From Marinilabiliales bacterium (GTDB taxonomy: Bacteria; Bacteroidota; Bacteroidia; Bacteroidales; ML635J-15): a DNA stretch of 64,000 nucleotides. The notes beneath the pieces are model-generated. The model saw nothing but the letters and a program-made list of their open reading frames with translations. It did no database searches and was not told where the DNA came from. Positions 29,175 through 38,165 of this stretch are shown piece by piece. The translations under genes and the position numbers were made by a program. Where the stretch lies: assembly GCA_002869385.1 (NCBI GenBank), contig PKTB01000021.1, forward strand, positions 124,001-188,000, read 5' to 3'. Within the stretch, counting starts at the first letter, position 1; the number at the start of each line of letters is the position of its first letter.

Positions 29175-30308
29175 TTAAACATATAATTTTTCAAATAAGG
29201 CTCTAATCTCAGGAGATTCTCTAAGAATACTCAAAGTTAGGTTTGCATGACCTTTAGCATATCCATTCCCTACAATAAGATTAATATCTTTGCCAATACC
29301 TTCAGCACCTAAAGCAGCCTTTGTAAATGAAGTTGCCATTGAGAAGAAATATATCAGCCCTTGTCCTTTTGTAATTAAAATGGATGTCATTTCTGTACTT
29401 GGGACATTAACATTATTGATAACTACTTCACAACCACGCTCACCTGTAATATCTGTTACTCTTTTATAAACATCCATAACATTAGTTGCATCAGCAACAA
29501 TTACATGGTCGGCAAGTTTCATATCTCTGATTCTTTGAGCGTTCTCTTCGGAATACTCTACAACTATAACCTTACCATAAGGACCTACATTTTTCTTGGC
29601 TTGATAGCAACACAAAACTCCTGATTTTCCACCACCACCAATAATACAAACTGTATCACCTTCTTTAACCAACCTATTTACTTGTGCAGGAGCTCCTGCA
29701 ACATCAAGAGCTGCCAGAGCAAGTTTTTCAGGAATATCCTCAGGCAAAATTGCAAAAATTCCACTTTCAAATAAGATTGCCTGTCCTTTTACATCAACCT
29801 GATCGTTATTTGCTTCAAGCTTAACAATCTCGTCAAGTTTTAAAGGAGTTAATGACAAAGAGACAAGTGTTGCAATTTTATGTACTACTTTTAATCTTTT
29901 ATCAGGAAAATTTGGTCCAATTTCTCTAACTATCCCTATTAACATTCCTCCTGAACCAGTTACAGGATTTTGCATTTTACCTCTTTCGTCAACGATTGAG
30001 GTAATCATTTCCTTCATTTTATCCGGATCTGCATCACAAGATTGTTTTATTTGAGTATAACTTGCTGAATCAATATTCAGAGTTATAACATCAATTAAAA
30101 CTTCATTATCATAAACAATCATTGTGTTATCCAACTTCTGAGCCGGTTGTGGAAGTGTTCCTTTCGGCTCAAGAACTCTGTGAGTTCCAAATCTGCATCC
30201 TTTTTCCATTCCGAATACTTTAATAAAGTGACCTTTCCCCTTTAAACCACTTTGAATTATTTTAAAAGAATCAGATTGTTCCTTTGGGGAATCCAATCTG
30301 ACTCTCAA
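29175..30308 (-). CDS. kdd: 3,5-diaminohexanoate dehydrogenase, second copy
   Basis: 377 aa, a paralogue of the gene immediately upstream. A Rossmann motif lies in 'CIIGGGGKSGVLCCYQAKK', with the conserved 'GSGGMLIGIVREIG' and 'STEMTSILITKGQGLIYFFS' shared by both copies. It has an extra N-terminal stretch of about 30 residues absent from copy 1. L-erythro-3,5-diaminohexanoate dehydrogenase makes 3-keto-5-aminohexanoate with NAD(P)+. A tandem pair is unusual: the copies could form a heteromer, differ in cofactor use, or act on a related diamino acid. Both look intact. Confidence 0.82.
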   Translation of the reverse strand: MRVRLDSPKEQSDSFKIIQSGLKGKGHFIKVFGMEKGCRFGTHRVLEPKGTLPQPAQKLDNTMIVYDNEVLIDVITLNIDSASYTQIKQSCDADPDKMKEMITSIVDERGKMQNPVTGSGGMLIGIVREIGPNFPDKRLKVVHKIATLVSLSLTPLKLDEIVKLEANNDQVDVKGQAILFESGIFAILPEDIPEKLALAALDVAGAPAQVNRLVKEGDTVCIIGGGGKSGVLCCYQAKKNVGPYGKVIVVEYSEENAQRIRDMKLADHVIVADATNVMDVYKRVTDITGERGCEVVINNVNVPSTEMTSILITKGQGLIYFFSMATSFTKAALGAEGIGKDINLIVGNGYAKGHANLTLSILRESPEIRALFEKLYV

Positions 30309-30336
30309 ATCTTACAAATTCTAAAATAACTATTTA

Positions 30337-31380
30337 CTAAGCGTAAAGTTCAGTAAATATTTTTCTTAATTTTTCACTTTCTTCTAATAATGAAAGAGTG
30401 ATTTCTGCGTGACCTTTTGTGTAACCGTTTCCAACAATCATTGTAACATCACTTCCAACACCTTCAGCTCCTAAAGCAGCTTTAGTAAATGAAGTAGCCA
30501 TTGAGAAGAAGTATACTAAGCCTGTATCTTTTGTTGTAAGTATACTTGTCATTTCAGTATCAGGAATATTTACATTATTGATACAAATGTCAGCCATTTC
30601 ACCGTTTGTGTATTCTTCCATTTTCTCTAATACCGGAACTGGTTGAGTAGCATCACCCGAGAAAACATGATCACAGAATCCTAGGTCAATAAGACGTTTT
30701 GTACTTCTCTCGCTATGGCACATACCGATAACTTTACCTGTTACACCAGCACGTTTTTTAGCTTCGTAGCAACATAACATACCTGATTTTCCACCTGCAC
30801 CAATAATAAGAACTGTATCACCAGGCTTAACTAATTTAGCAGTTTGAGCTGGAGCTCCTGCAACGTCAAGTGCTGATAGAACAAGACCTTCTGGCATTCC
30901 CTCAGGAATTTTTGCATAAATACCTGATTCAAAAAGAATAGCTTTCCCATCAATATCAACTTGGTCAATATCAGGACGAATATCTTTAATTTTATCGATA
31001 CGAAGTGGTGTTAATGATAAAGAAACAAGAGTTGCAATTTTATCACCTTCTTTAAGGTCAATTTTTCCTTTTAGTGCGTCACCAATTTTCTCAACAACAC
31101 CTAAAAGCATACCACCTGAACCTGTAACCGGGTTACGATGTTTTCCTTGCTTCTCAACAATACCCATCATAATCTCAGCAATTTTAGCTTTATCGCCTTG
31201 AGCTTGCTCTTCGATTTGTGTAAAACTTGCTGAATCAATATTTAAAGTTGTAACATCGATCAAGATTTCGTTATCATAAATCTCATCCATGTTATTATCA
31301 ATTTTATTTGCTGGTTGTGGTAATACTCCTTGAGGTTCAATTACTCTGTGTAATCCGTACTTGTTTCCTTTTTTTTGCAT
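30337..31380 (-). CDS. kdd: 3,5-diaminohexanoate dehydrogenase, first copy
   Basis: 347 aa, close to the length of characterised Kdd. A nucleotide-binding loop is seen in 'VLIIGAGGKSGMLCCYEAKK'. Start of the homologous region: 'KYGLHRVIEPQGVLPQPANK', matching 'RFGTHRVLEPKGTLPQPAQK' in copy 2. The gene follows kce by 34 bp and precedes the second copy by 29 bp. Length and position next to kce make this the more likely orthologue of the single Kdd of other lysine fermenters. Confidence 0.87.
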   Translation of the reverse strand: MQKKGNKYGLHRVIEPQGVLPQPANKIDNNMDEIYDNEILIDVTTLNIDSASFTQIEEQAQGDKAKIAEIMMGIVEKQGKHRNPVTGSGGMLLGVVEKIGDALKGKIDLKEGDKIATLVSLSLTPLRIDKIKDIRPDIDQVDIDGKAILFESGIYAKIPEGMPEGLVLSALDVAGAPAQTAKLVKPGDTVLIIGAGGKSGMLCCYEAKKRAGVTGKVIGMCHSERSTKRLIDLGFCDHVFSGDATQPVPVLEKMEEYTNGEMADICINNVNIPDTEMTSILTTKDTGLVYFFSMATSFTKAALGAEGVGSDVTMIVGNGYTKGHAEITLSLLEESEKLRKIFTELYA

Positions 31381-31413
31381 TTCTAAAAAATATTAAATTG
31401 TTATCTAATTCTG

Positions 31414-32238
31414 TTAAATTGCTTTAAGTCCTAAAATTTCTCTTGCTTCGGCTGGTGTGGCTATCTGGCGGCCTAATTCCTTCGCCATTCTTACAACTTT
31501 TTCTACCAACTCGCCATTTGATTTTGCTAAAACTCCTTTCGAAAGAAAAACATTATCTTCGAAACCAACTCTAACGTGTCCACCATGAATGATTGCAGCC
31601 ATAGCTAATTGAAATTCAAATCTTCCAATTCCTGCTACAGTATAAGTTGTTCCTTCAGGTAAACTATCAGCAAGAAATACAAAATCTCTCAATTCGCCTG
31701 TTATCCCACCATTAACACCCATAACAAGGTCAAAGTGCATTGGGTCTTTGATATAAGCTTTTTTGTGTAAGCGAAGAGCCATATCAATCATTGATTTATC
31801 AAAACATTCCAATTCTGGTTTAATGCCTCTTTCAATCATTCTTTCAGCAAAATACTTAATTGTATTCTCAGTATTCATAAAAACTTCATCACCACCAAAA
31901 TTCAAAGTACCACAATCAAGTGTAGCCATTTCAGGATTTAGTTCAGTTGGCTGTAATCTTTCATCATTAGACATACCAACAGCACCACCAGTTGATGGTT
32001 GAATTATTACATCCGGCAATTCTGCTTTAATTGCGTCCATTGCTTCTTTAAATCTACCTTTATCCTGAGTTGGTGTACCATCGTCCCAACGTACATGTAA
32101 GTGGATAATACTTGCACCTGCTTCATAAGCTGATTTTGCTTCACGAACAAGTTCTTCTACAGTATAAGGAACAGCTGGATTGTGCTCTTTTAATACTTCG
32201 GCGCCACAAATTGCAGCTGTGATGATTAGTTTTTCCAT
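31414..32238 (-). CDS. kce: 3-keto-5-aminohexanoate cleavage enzyme
   Basis: 274 aa, a BKACE (DUF849) TIM-barrel protein of normal length. Zinc ligands His46 and His48 are visible in 'IIHLHVRWDDG', followed by 'QPSTGGAVGMSNDERLQP' and 'ATLDCGTLNFGGDEVF'. Kce condenses 3-keto-5-aminohexanoate with acetyl-CoA and splits it into acetoacetate and 3-aminobutyryl-CoA. It lies directly downstream of the aminotransferase gene (24-bp gap), whose proposed substrate is the 3-aminobutyryl-CoA it releases. Confidence 0.93.
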   Translation of the reverse strand: MEKLIITAAICGAEVLKEHNPAVPYTVEELVREAKSAYEAGASIIHLHVRWDDGTPTQDKGRFKEAMDAIKAELPDVIIQPSTGGAVGMSNDERLQPTELNPEMATLDCGTLNFGGDEVFMNTENTIKYFAERMIERGIKPELECFDKSMIDMALRLHKKAYIKDPMHFDLVMGVNGGITGELRDFVFLADSLPEGTTYTVAGIGRFEFQLAMAAIIHGGHVRVGFEDNVFLSKGVLAKSNGELVEKVVRMAKELGRQIATPAEAREILGLKAI

Positions 32239-32262
32239 AATATAGTTTTTTCAGTTATTCGA

Positions 32263-33507
32263 TTATAAATATTTCTTTAACTCGCCCAATGATTCTTCAA
32301 CCATATTAGCAGCATGAACAAGATCTTCGTCAGTATGACGATATGCAATATACACATGATGATAAGGCTGTAAGAAAACTCCTCTGCGAATTAATTCAGT
32401 ATAAAATGCAGGGCGTAATTTTTTATAATGTTTTTGAGGATCTTTATTAAATGTAATAAATGGCATTAAAGGAGCTCCTGATATTTCAATATCATATTCA
32501 CATTTCTTAGCAATCGATTCTAGTTTCGCTCCAAACATTTCACCTTTTGTTCTAATTGCTCCAAGAATATTATCTCTCTCTAAAATTTCGATTGTTTTAA
32601 GAGCTGCAACTTGTTCTAAACTATTTGGGAAGAAAGTTGAGGATAAGAATACTTTATCAGCAATTACCTTCATATATTCTTCTTTACAAACAACTGCTCC
32701 AATTGGATATCCATTTGCCATAGCTTTTCCAAAAACGGATAAGTCATGAGTAACGCCAAAAACTTTTTGTGCTCCACCTAAATCAAAACGGAAACCGCTT
32801 CTAATTTCATCAAATATTAGGATTGTACCATATTTATCAGCAAGAGCTCTCGCACCTTCTAGGAATCCTGGTTTTGGCATCTGAACTTTCTCAGCAAGTG
32901 GGTGTCCAACAGGTGTTACGATAATTGCTGCCATATCGTCACCATGTTTTTTCATGATATCTTCAAGCTCCTCTAAATCGTTATAATGGAATTCATAAAC
33001 ATCTTCGTAAAGTTTCTCAGGAATACCACCTTTTACTTCCACACACCAATCATGCCATCCGTGATAACCACAGCGAACAATCTTTGTTCTTTCAGTATTA
33101 GCTCTAGCAACACGAATAGCTGTCGTTGTAGCATCAGAACCAGTTTTTACAAAAACTGCCATTTCAGCTGATGGAATCAAATCAATCATTTTTTGTGCTA
33201 ACTGATTTTGAATAGGCTGTGTCAATGAAAAACAGAAACCTTTATTTTGCATCTGCTCAATTACAGCATTATCTATTTCCTCTTCTCTGTGACCAATAAT
33301 GATTGGACCATATGCACAAAGCATATCGATATATTCATTACCATCAACATCTGTAACTTTGCCACCTTTAGCATGGTCGAAGAAAATTGGATATTCTCCC
33401 GGAACAAAGTTATAAGGACGTCTAATCCCTAAAATTGCACCGGGAATTACCTCTAATGCCTCTTTATAGTACTTATCAGTTAAATCTAGTTTTAATTTAT
33501 TTGACAT
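32263..33507 (-). CDS. kat: Class III aminotransferase, probable 3-aminobutyryl-CoA transaminase
   Basis: 414 aa, PLP fold type I class III. PLP Lys261 in 'VFGKAMANGYPIGAV' and Asp233 in 'LIFDEIRSGFR' are present, and the N-terminal 'VIPGAILGIRRP' resembles glutamate-1-semialdehyde aminomutases. Located between atoD and kce in a locus that lacks kal, it is best explained as Kat, the beta-transaminase described for the Cloacimonas-type pathway. Kat turns 3-aminobutyryl-CoA plus 2-oxoglutarate into acetoacetyl-CoA plus glutamate. That bypasses the ammonia lyase and crotonyl-CoA route. It has a near-perfect Shine-Dalgarno site. Substrate assignment is by context; another amino acid substrate is possible. 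Confidence 0.8.
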   Translation of the reverse strand: MSNKLKLDLTDKYYKEALEVIPGAILGIRRPYNFVPGEYPIFFDHAKGGKVTDVDGNEYIDMLCAYGPIIIGHREEEIDNAVIEQMQNKGFCFSLTQPIQNQLAQKMIDLIPSAEMAVFVKTGSDATTTAIRVARANTERTKIVRCGYHGWHDWCVEVKGGIPEKLYEDVYEFHYNDLEELEDIMKKHGDDMAAIIVTPVGHPLAEKVQMPKPGFLEGARALADKYGTILIFDEIRSGFRFDLGGAQKVFGVTHDLSVFGKAMANGYPIGAVVCKEEYMKVIADKVFLSSTFFPNSLEQVAALKTIEILERDNILGAIRTKGEMFGAKLESIAKKCEYDIEISGAPLMPFITFNKDPQKHYKKLRPAFYTELIRRGVFLQPYHHVYIAYRHTDEDLVHAANMVEESLGELKKYL

Positions 33508-33512
33508 ATCAG

Positions 33513-33519
33513 CCTCCTT
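33513..33519 (-). promoter_or_regulatory. Strong Shine-Dalgarno site for kat
   Basis: The minus strand reads AAGGAGG 5 nt before the kat ATG. It is one of two canonical sites in the lysine locus. Confidence 0.6.
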
Positions 33520-33531
33520 TTTATTTTAGTT

Positions 33532-34182
33532 TTATGATTTTACAACATAATCAACAAAAATTGCCTGAGTATGAACATTCTCCATAGCAATTTCGCCTGT
33601 TTTAACAATTTCCTGAACCTCAGCAATAACTAAGTCAGTTGCCATAGCAATTAATGGATTAAAGTTTTGAGTAGTACCACGATAGTACAAATTACCTTTT
33701 TCATCAGATATACTAGCTCCTATCAATGCAACATCAGCGCGTAAAGCTTTTTCAAGAAGGAAGTCTTTTCCATCAAGATTAATAACTTGTTTTCCTTCTT
33801 CTGCTACTGTTCCTACCCCAGTTGGAGTTAAAACCCCACCTAGACCGGCGCCACCACATCGAATTCTCTCAGCTAAAGACCCTTGTGGGACGAATTCTAC
33901 TTCAATCTCTTTATTGTTAAATTGTTCAATGGTTGACTTATTTGTTCCAATATGAGAAGTTATTATTTTCTTCACTTGCTTATTGGTGATTAGTTTTCCT
34001 ATCCCTTTATCAGCAAAAGCTGTATCATTACAGATAACAGTTAAATCTTTTACACCAGCTTCAACAAGAGCCTGCATCATTTTATTTGGTGTACCGGCTG
34101 CCATAAAACCACCGATCATAACATGCATTCCGTCTTTAATCTTGCTAACAGCCTCATCCATTGTAATTAACTTTTTACTCAT
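33532..34182 (-). CDS. atoD: Acetoacetate CoA-transferase, alpha subunit
   Basis: 216 aa, the A-subunit length of class I CoA-transferases. 'VMIGGFMAAGTPNKMMQAL' is the glycine-rich coenzyme A loop and 'GGAGLGGVLTPTGVGT' the second family block. Together with AtoA (17763-18422) it moves CoA between acetoacetyl-CoA and acids. It is the first gene of the atoD-kat-kce-kdd-kdd-kamA block. The two subunits are encoded about 15 kb apart rather than side by side. A -7 element lies about 85 bases upstream. Confidence 0.87.
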   Translation of the reverse strand: MSKKLITMDEAVSKIKDGMHVMIGGFMAAGTPNKMMQALVEAGVKDLTVICNDTAFADKGIGKLITNKQVKKIITSHIGTNKSTIEQFNNKEIEVEFVPQGSLAERIRCGGAGLGGVLTPTGVGTVAEEGKQVINLDGKDFLLEKALRADVALIGASISDEKGNLYYRGTTQNFNPLIAMATDLVIAEVQEIVKTGEIAMENVHTQAIFVDYVVKS

Positions 34183-34266
34183 CAGTCTATGTTTTAATTT
34201 GTATTCGTGATTACTTCGTAATTCACATCTAATTTTTTATAGAATTTATTGCGAAATAAAATTTTT

Positions 34267-34274
34267 CAAATGTA
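34267..34274 (-). promoter_or_regulatory. Candidate promoter of the atoD-kat-kce-kdd-kamA operon
   Basis: The minus strand reads TACATTTG, giving an untranslated leader of roughly 75-80 nt before atoD. I see no clear riboswitch in the leader. Confidence 0.4.
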
Positions 34275-34418
34275 TATTAATTAGCTGTAAAAAAAAAATA
34301 ATTAAATCATAATTAAACATACTTTAAGACATATAAAAATTCTACACTTTAGCGCACAATAAAATCGCATTTCAATGTAATTTTAGGGATAGTTTTACAG
34401 TACTAATTTGTCTTTTAT

Positions 34419-34426
34419 TATCTTTG
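34419..34426 (+). promoter_or_regulatory. -7 element of the glycosyltransferase gene
   Basis: TATCTTTG ends 4 bases before the GTG start at 34431, so the mRNA would be nearly leaderless. Confidence 0.4.
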
Positions 34427-34430
34427 TAAT

Positions 34431-35192
34431 GTGAAAAACCTAAGTATTGTCATAATTACTAAAAACGAAGAGCAAAACATTGCAAAATGTCTTGACTCAA
34501 TAAAAGACTTAAGTGATGACATAATTGTAGTAGATTCCGGGTCTGAAGATGATACTGAAAATATATGCAAAAAGTATAATTTGACGTTTGTTTTTAACGA
34601 GTTTGAAGACTATAGCTCGCAAAAGAATTTTGGCAACAATTTAGCAGTTAACAACTACATTTTGTCTATCGATGCAGACGAAGTATTATCTCTGGAGCTC
34701 AAGCGTTCAATAATTGAATTAGATTTTGATGAAGATTCAAATATTGCATATTCAAATAATCGGTTAAATTTCCATTGTGGCAAACCTATAAAACATGGTG
34801 GTTGGTATCCTGATAAAAAAATCAGAATTTGGAATAAAAATTACGGTAGATGGGAAGGTAAAATTCATGAAGAATTACTCTTTGCTTAGAAGCCTAAAAC
34901 TTTTCATTTAAATGGGGACCTATTACACTACACATATCACTCTCGAGAAGAACACATTAAGCAAGCATTGAAATTCAGTCGTCTCAACGCTGAAAAAGAC
35001 TTTAACGATGGAAAGAAAACCAACTATCTTGCAGCATATCTAAGCTCTTGTTTTAGATTTATTTCTGTTTTTATCTTCAAATTAGGCTTTTTAGACGGTA
35101 AAACAGGTTTTTTTATCGCTCAAACCACTTCACGTGCAACCTTTTTACGTAAAACAGAGTTAATAAAGTTGAATAGAAATACAAAAAAATAA
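34431..35192 (+). pseudogene. Family 2 glycosyltransferase (WaaE/KdtX-like), interrupted by in-frame TAG
   Basis: Track ORFs 34431-34889 and 34968-35192 share a frame; together they make 254 codons with a TAG at codon 153 (34887-34889). The start is GTG. A GT-A fold is indicated by 'SIVIITKNEEQNIAKCLDSI' and the metal-binding 'SIDADEVLS'. 'HGGWYPDKKIRIWNK' and, after the stop, 'GDLLHYTYHSREEHIKQA' match the lipopolysaccharide-core glucosyltransferases WaaE/KdtX. The region past the stop is as conserved in pattern as the region before it. It probably acts at the inner face of the membrane on lipid A-core or similar glycolipids. Confidence 0.82.
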
Positions 35193-35223
35193 TTGTATTT
35201 GACCATTAATTAAAAATATGTTT

Positions 35224-35231
35224 TAATTTTG
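35224..35231 (+). promoter_or_regulatory. -7 element of T9SS gene
   Basis: TAATTTTG lies 48 bases upstream of the ATG at 35280, with a TTG about 22 bases further upstream. Confidence 0.45.
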
Positions 35232-35279
35232 TGGCAAAAGGAGAAATTTTATTTAAATACTAATTAAAAGTTAATTGTT

Positions 35280-37229
35280 ATGAGAAAATTTACTATTTTA
35301 TTAAGTTTAGTTCTTCTCGCTTCACTTGCAATGGCACAGGTAAATATGAAATACCAGACTGAAGCAACAAAAGCAGAAAAAACTAAAAAAGTACAAACCG
35401 TAAAAGCTGACCCTTTATGGGAAGTAACTTTTGAAGAAGCTACTCCGGTATGGACATTTGGTCAGAATGAAGGTACAAAAACATGGGCTGTATCTGATAC
35501 AACTCCAGACAACGGATTTACATACGACGTTGATGGTGACGGTACTCCAGAACCAACTCCACCACTTTGGTTATACATGGGTTGGAAATATGTTCATGAT
35601 TATTCTGTTTCTGGTGGGAACTTTGCTTGGATTGATGGAATTTCTGACCTTTTAGGTCTTTCAACTGCTGAAATTTTAGATTCTTACATTCAGTTTGATG
35701 GAATTGACTTAACAGGTGTTACTAATCCAAAACTTACATTCTACCAAGATTACAAAGCATTAAACACTGCTTATTCTTATCTTGATTTCAGTGTTGATGG
35801 TGGTACTACTTGGACAAGTGTTCAAATTAACGAAGACGTTGAAGGTAACGCTTATGGTGAAGATTATTTTGAGTTCGTAGCAACTCCTTATATTGCTGAC
35901 GAAGGTGACGTTTCTATCAGATTCAGATGGCAAACAACTGCTGCTGAAATTGGTGGTTATGGTTACGGATGGCAAATTGACGATATTCAAATTGTTGATA
36001 ACCCAGATTATGACATGAAGTATATCCACGGTGTGATGAACTTCTTCGAGTATTATGATTACACTGATCCTGAGTATGCTCCATATTATCACATTTCTTC
36101 TCACTATGGTAACCTACCAGCAATGCAGTATGACTATGACGGAGCTTTATCATGGTTTAACGTATGTGTTGAAAATAAAGGTAATATCACTGTTGCACCA
36201 GACGTAACAGTTGAAGTACTTGATCCTGAAATGAACAGCATATTTACAAACACTGTTACAGGAAATGAATTAGCTACAGCTGAGAAAGATACTGTTGACT
36301 TAATTGAAACAGACTTTGCTTTAGGTACTGACCCAGCTCCTGGAAAGTATACTGTTGTATATAATATTACTATTGACGGACAAGAAGACTTTAATACTGA
36401 CAATAATACTGATACAACTTATTTCATTATCAATGATGACCAATATTTTGGTCGTGACATTGAATCAACTAGCGCATATACAGGTCCTGGCACTTGGTTA
36501 GACGGTGGTGTTGACGGTGAAATGTTTGGAACAGACTTCTTATTCCTATTTGAAGGTGAAGTAACTTCAATGGATGTATTTATTAATGATAATACAACCT
36601 CTGGAACAGCTATCATCGGTCACGTAATGGAATATGATTCTGACACTGAAGATTGGGTTGATGTTGGTACATCATCACTTATTACACTTGATGAATCTAA
36701 TATCGGTAATTGGTTAAATATCGAATTTACTGACCCTGTAATGATTGTTTATGACGAAGGTTATGAGTCAAAAACTTTATTAGCAGCAATTGAATTCTAC
36801 TACAACGACGAAGAGAATGACATTTATGTTGGTTATGACCCAACTGTACCTGTTAGTTCTTGGGGAACAAAATGGAAATTATTAGAAGGTTCTAATGCAG
36901 GAGAATGGATTTCTATTTCTAACTGGAGCCGTGGTGGATTAAATTTACACTTAAACTTTAACGGTTTTGTATGGGGAATGTCAACTCCTCAGCATATCGT
37001 TGATAATATGAATGTGTATCCTAATCCTACTACAGGAATCTTGAATATCGAAGGTATCGAAGGTGCTGATGTTCAAATTCTAAACATGATGGGACAGGTT
37101 GTTGAATCAGTTGAAAACATCAACGAATACAGCCAAATCGACATGTCAAACTACGCTAATGGAACATACTTCCTAAGAGCATTAGTTGACGGTAATGTTG
37201 TTACAAGAAAAATTAACTTAATGAAGTAA
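35280..37229 (+). CDS. T9SS type A sorting-domain secreted protein
   Basis: 649 aa. A signal peptide ('TILLSLVLLASLAMAQ') precedes an acidic mature region. Residues about 50-240 look like a jelly-roll/MAM-type domain ('WEVTFEEATPVWTF', 'FDGIDLTGVTNPKLTF', 'YGYGWQIDDIQIVDN'). A CARDB-like part follows ('VCVENKGNITVAPDVTVEV', 'DNNTDTTYF'). The end is a T9SS type A domain ('MNVYPNPTTGILNIEG' ... 'VTRKINLMK'). No catalytic motif is visible; a structural or binding role at the surface is likely. It is a single gene with its own promoter element and a strong terminator. Confidence 0.82.
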   Translation: MRKFTILLSLVLLASLAMAQVNMKYQTEATKAEKTKKVQTVKADPLWEVTFEEATPVWTFGQNEGTKTWAVSDTTPDNGFTYDVDGDGTPEPTPPLWLYMGWKYVHDYSVSGGNFAWIDGISDLLGLSTAEILDSYIQFDGIDLTGVTNPKLTFYQDYKALNTAYSYLDFSVDGGTTWTSVQINEDVEGNAYGEDYFEFVATPYIADEGDVSIRFRWQTTAAEIGGYGYGWQIDDIQIVDNPDYDMKYIHGVMNFFEYYDYTDPEYAPYYHISSHYGNLPAMQYDYDGALSWFNVCVENKGNITVAPDVTVEVLDPEMNSIFTNTVTGNELATAEKDTVDLIETDFALGTDPAPGKYTVVYNITIDGQEDFNTDNNTDTTYFIINDDQYFGRDIESTSAYTGPGTWLDGGVDGEMFGTDFLFLFEGEVTSMDVFINDNTTSGTAIIGHVMEYDSDTEDWVDVGTSSLITLDESNIGNWLNIEFTDPVMIVYDEGYESKTLLAAIEFYYNDEENDIYVGYDPTVPVSSWGTKWKLLEGSNAGEWISISNWSRGGLNLHLNFNGFVWGMSTPQHIVDNMNVYPNPTTGILNIEGIEGADVQILNMMGQVVESVENINEYSQIDMSNYANGTYFLRALVDGNVVTRKINLMK

Positions 37230-37254
37230 TTCGTTAATAAATAATACTAAAAAG

Positions 37255-37290
37255 AGACTGTTCTCATATTTGAGGACAGTCTTTTTTTTT
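37255..37290 (+). terminator. Intrinsic terminator after the T9SS gene
   Basis: The stem AGACTGTTCTCA / TGAGGACAGTCT with loop TATT is followed by a T-run. The pyrF -7 element overlaps its end. Confidence 0.8.
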
Positions 37291-37297
37291 ACTTTTG
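37290..37297 (+). promoter_or_regulatory. -7 element of pyrF
   Basis: TACTTTTG lies 16 bases before the pyrF ATG and directly abuts the preceding terminator T-run. Confidence 0.5.
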
Positions 37298-37313
37298 CAA
37301 AAAAACACTCAAC

Positions 37314-38141
37314 ATGAACTACACACAACTATTTGAACAAATCAAAGCTAAGAAGAGCTTCTTATGTACAGGCCTGGATTCTGACATTTTAAAACTTCCC
37401 GAACATTTACAAAAGTTTGACTCTCCTGTTTTTGAATTTAATAAAGCTATTATTGATGCTACGGCAGAATTTTCAGTTGCATATAAACCCAATCTGGCGT
37501 TTTATGAAAGTCGTGGAATTAAGGGCTGGGAAGATCTTGAAAAGACAGTAAATTATATTAGAGAAAATTATCCTGAGATTTTTATTATTGCTGATGCAAA
37601 AAGAGGAGATATTGGTAATACCTCAAACTTATATGCCAGAGCTTTCTTCGAGAATATGAATTTTGATTCTGTTACTGTTGCTCCTTATATGGGTGAAGAC
37701 TCAGTTAGCCCGTTTTTAAGTTATAAAGACAAATGGGTTATCCTACTGGCACTAACTTCTAATAAAGGTGCTGATGACTTCCAATATTTTGCAGAGGGTG
37801 AAACAAGACTTTTTGAAAAGGTTCTCACAAAGTCACAAGAATGGGCAAGCAAAGATCAAATGATGTATGTTGTTGGTGCTACCCGTGCAGAAATGCTTGA
37901 AGATATCCGTAAAATCTCTCCTGAGCATTTTCTTTTAGTCCCCGGAGTTGGAGCACAAGGTGGCAGCTTACAAGAAGTTGCAAAATATGGAATGAATGAT
38001 AGTTGTGGTCTTCTAGTTAACTCATCTCGTGGAATTATCTTTGCAGACAAAACCGAAAACTTTGCAAAAGTTGCAGGAGAAAAAGCAAAAGAGATTAAAG
38101 ATGAGATGGAGGGATTATTGAAAGAAAAAGGTATTATTTAA
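37314..38141 (+). CDS. pyrF: Orotidine 5'-phosphate decarboxylase (type 2)
   Basis: 275 aa, the length of the type 2 PyrF family. The catalytic motif '[17 protein letters not shown]' (Lys96 and Asp99) and '[17 protein letters not shown]' near the phosphate-binding end are present. It decarboxylates OMP to UMP, the last step of de novo pyrimidine synthesis, in the cytoplasm. It is monocistronic, with its own -7 element and a terminator 24 bp after the stop. Intact, in contrast to the purine gene purC in this window. Confidence 0.94.
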   Translation: MNYTQLFEQIKAKKSFLCTGLDSDILKLPEHLQKFDSPVFEFNKAIIDATAEFSVAYKPNLAFYESRGIKGWEDLEKTVNYIRENYPEIFIIADAKRGDIGNTSNLYARAFFENMNFDSVTVAPYMGEDSVSPFLSYKDKWVILLALTSNKGADDFQYFAEGETRLFEKVLTKSQEWASKDQMMYVVGATRAEMLEDIRKISPEHFLLVPGVGAQGGSLQEVAKYGMNDSCGLLVNSSRGIIFADKTENFAKVAGEKAKEIKDEMEGLLKEKGII

Positions 38142-38165
38142 TAAACTTTTAAACAAAGCTTTAAG

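Noticed and set aside
35760-36616. Four minus-strand ORFs inside the 649-aa T9SS gene
   Set aside because: Shadows of the plus-strand gene, which has a signal peptide, sorting domain, promoter element and terminator.
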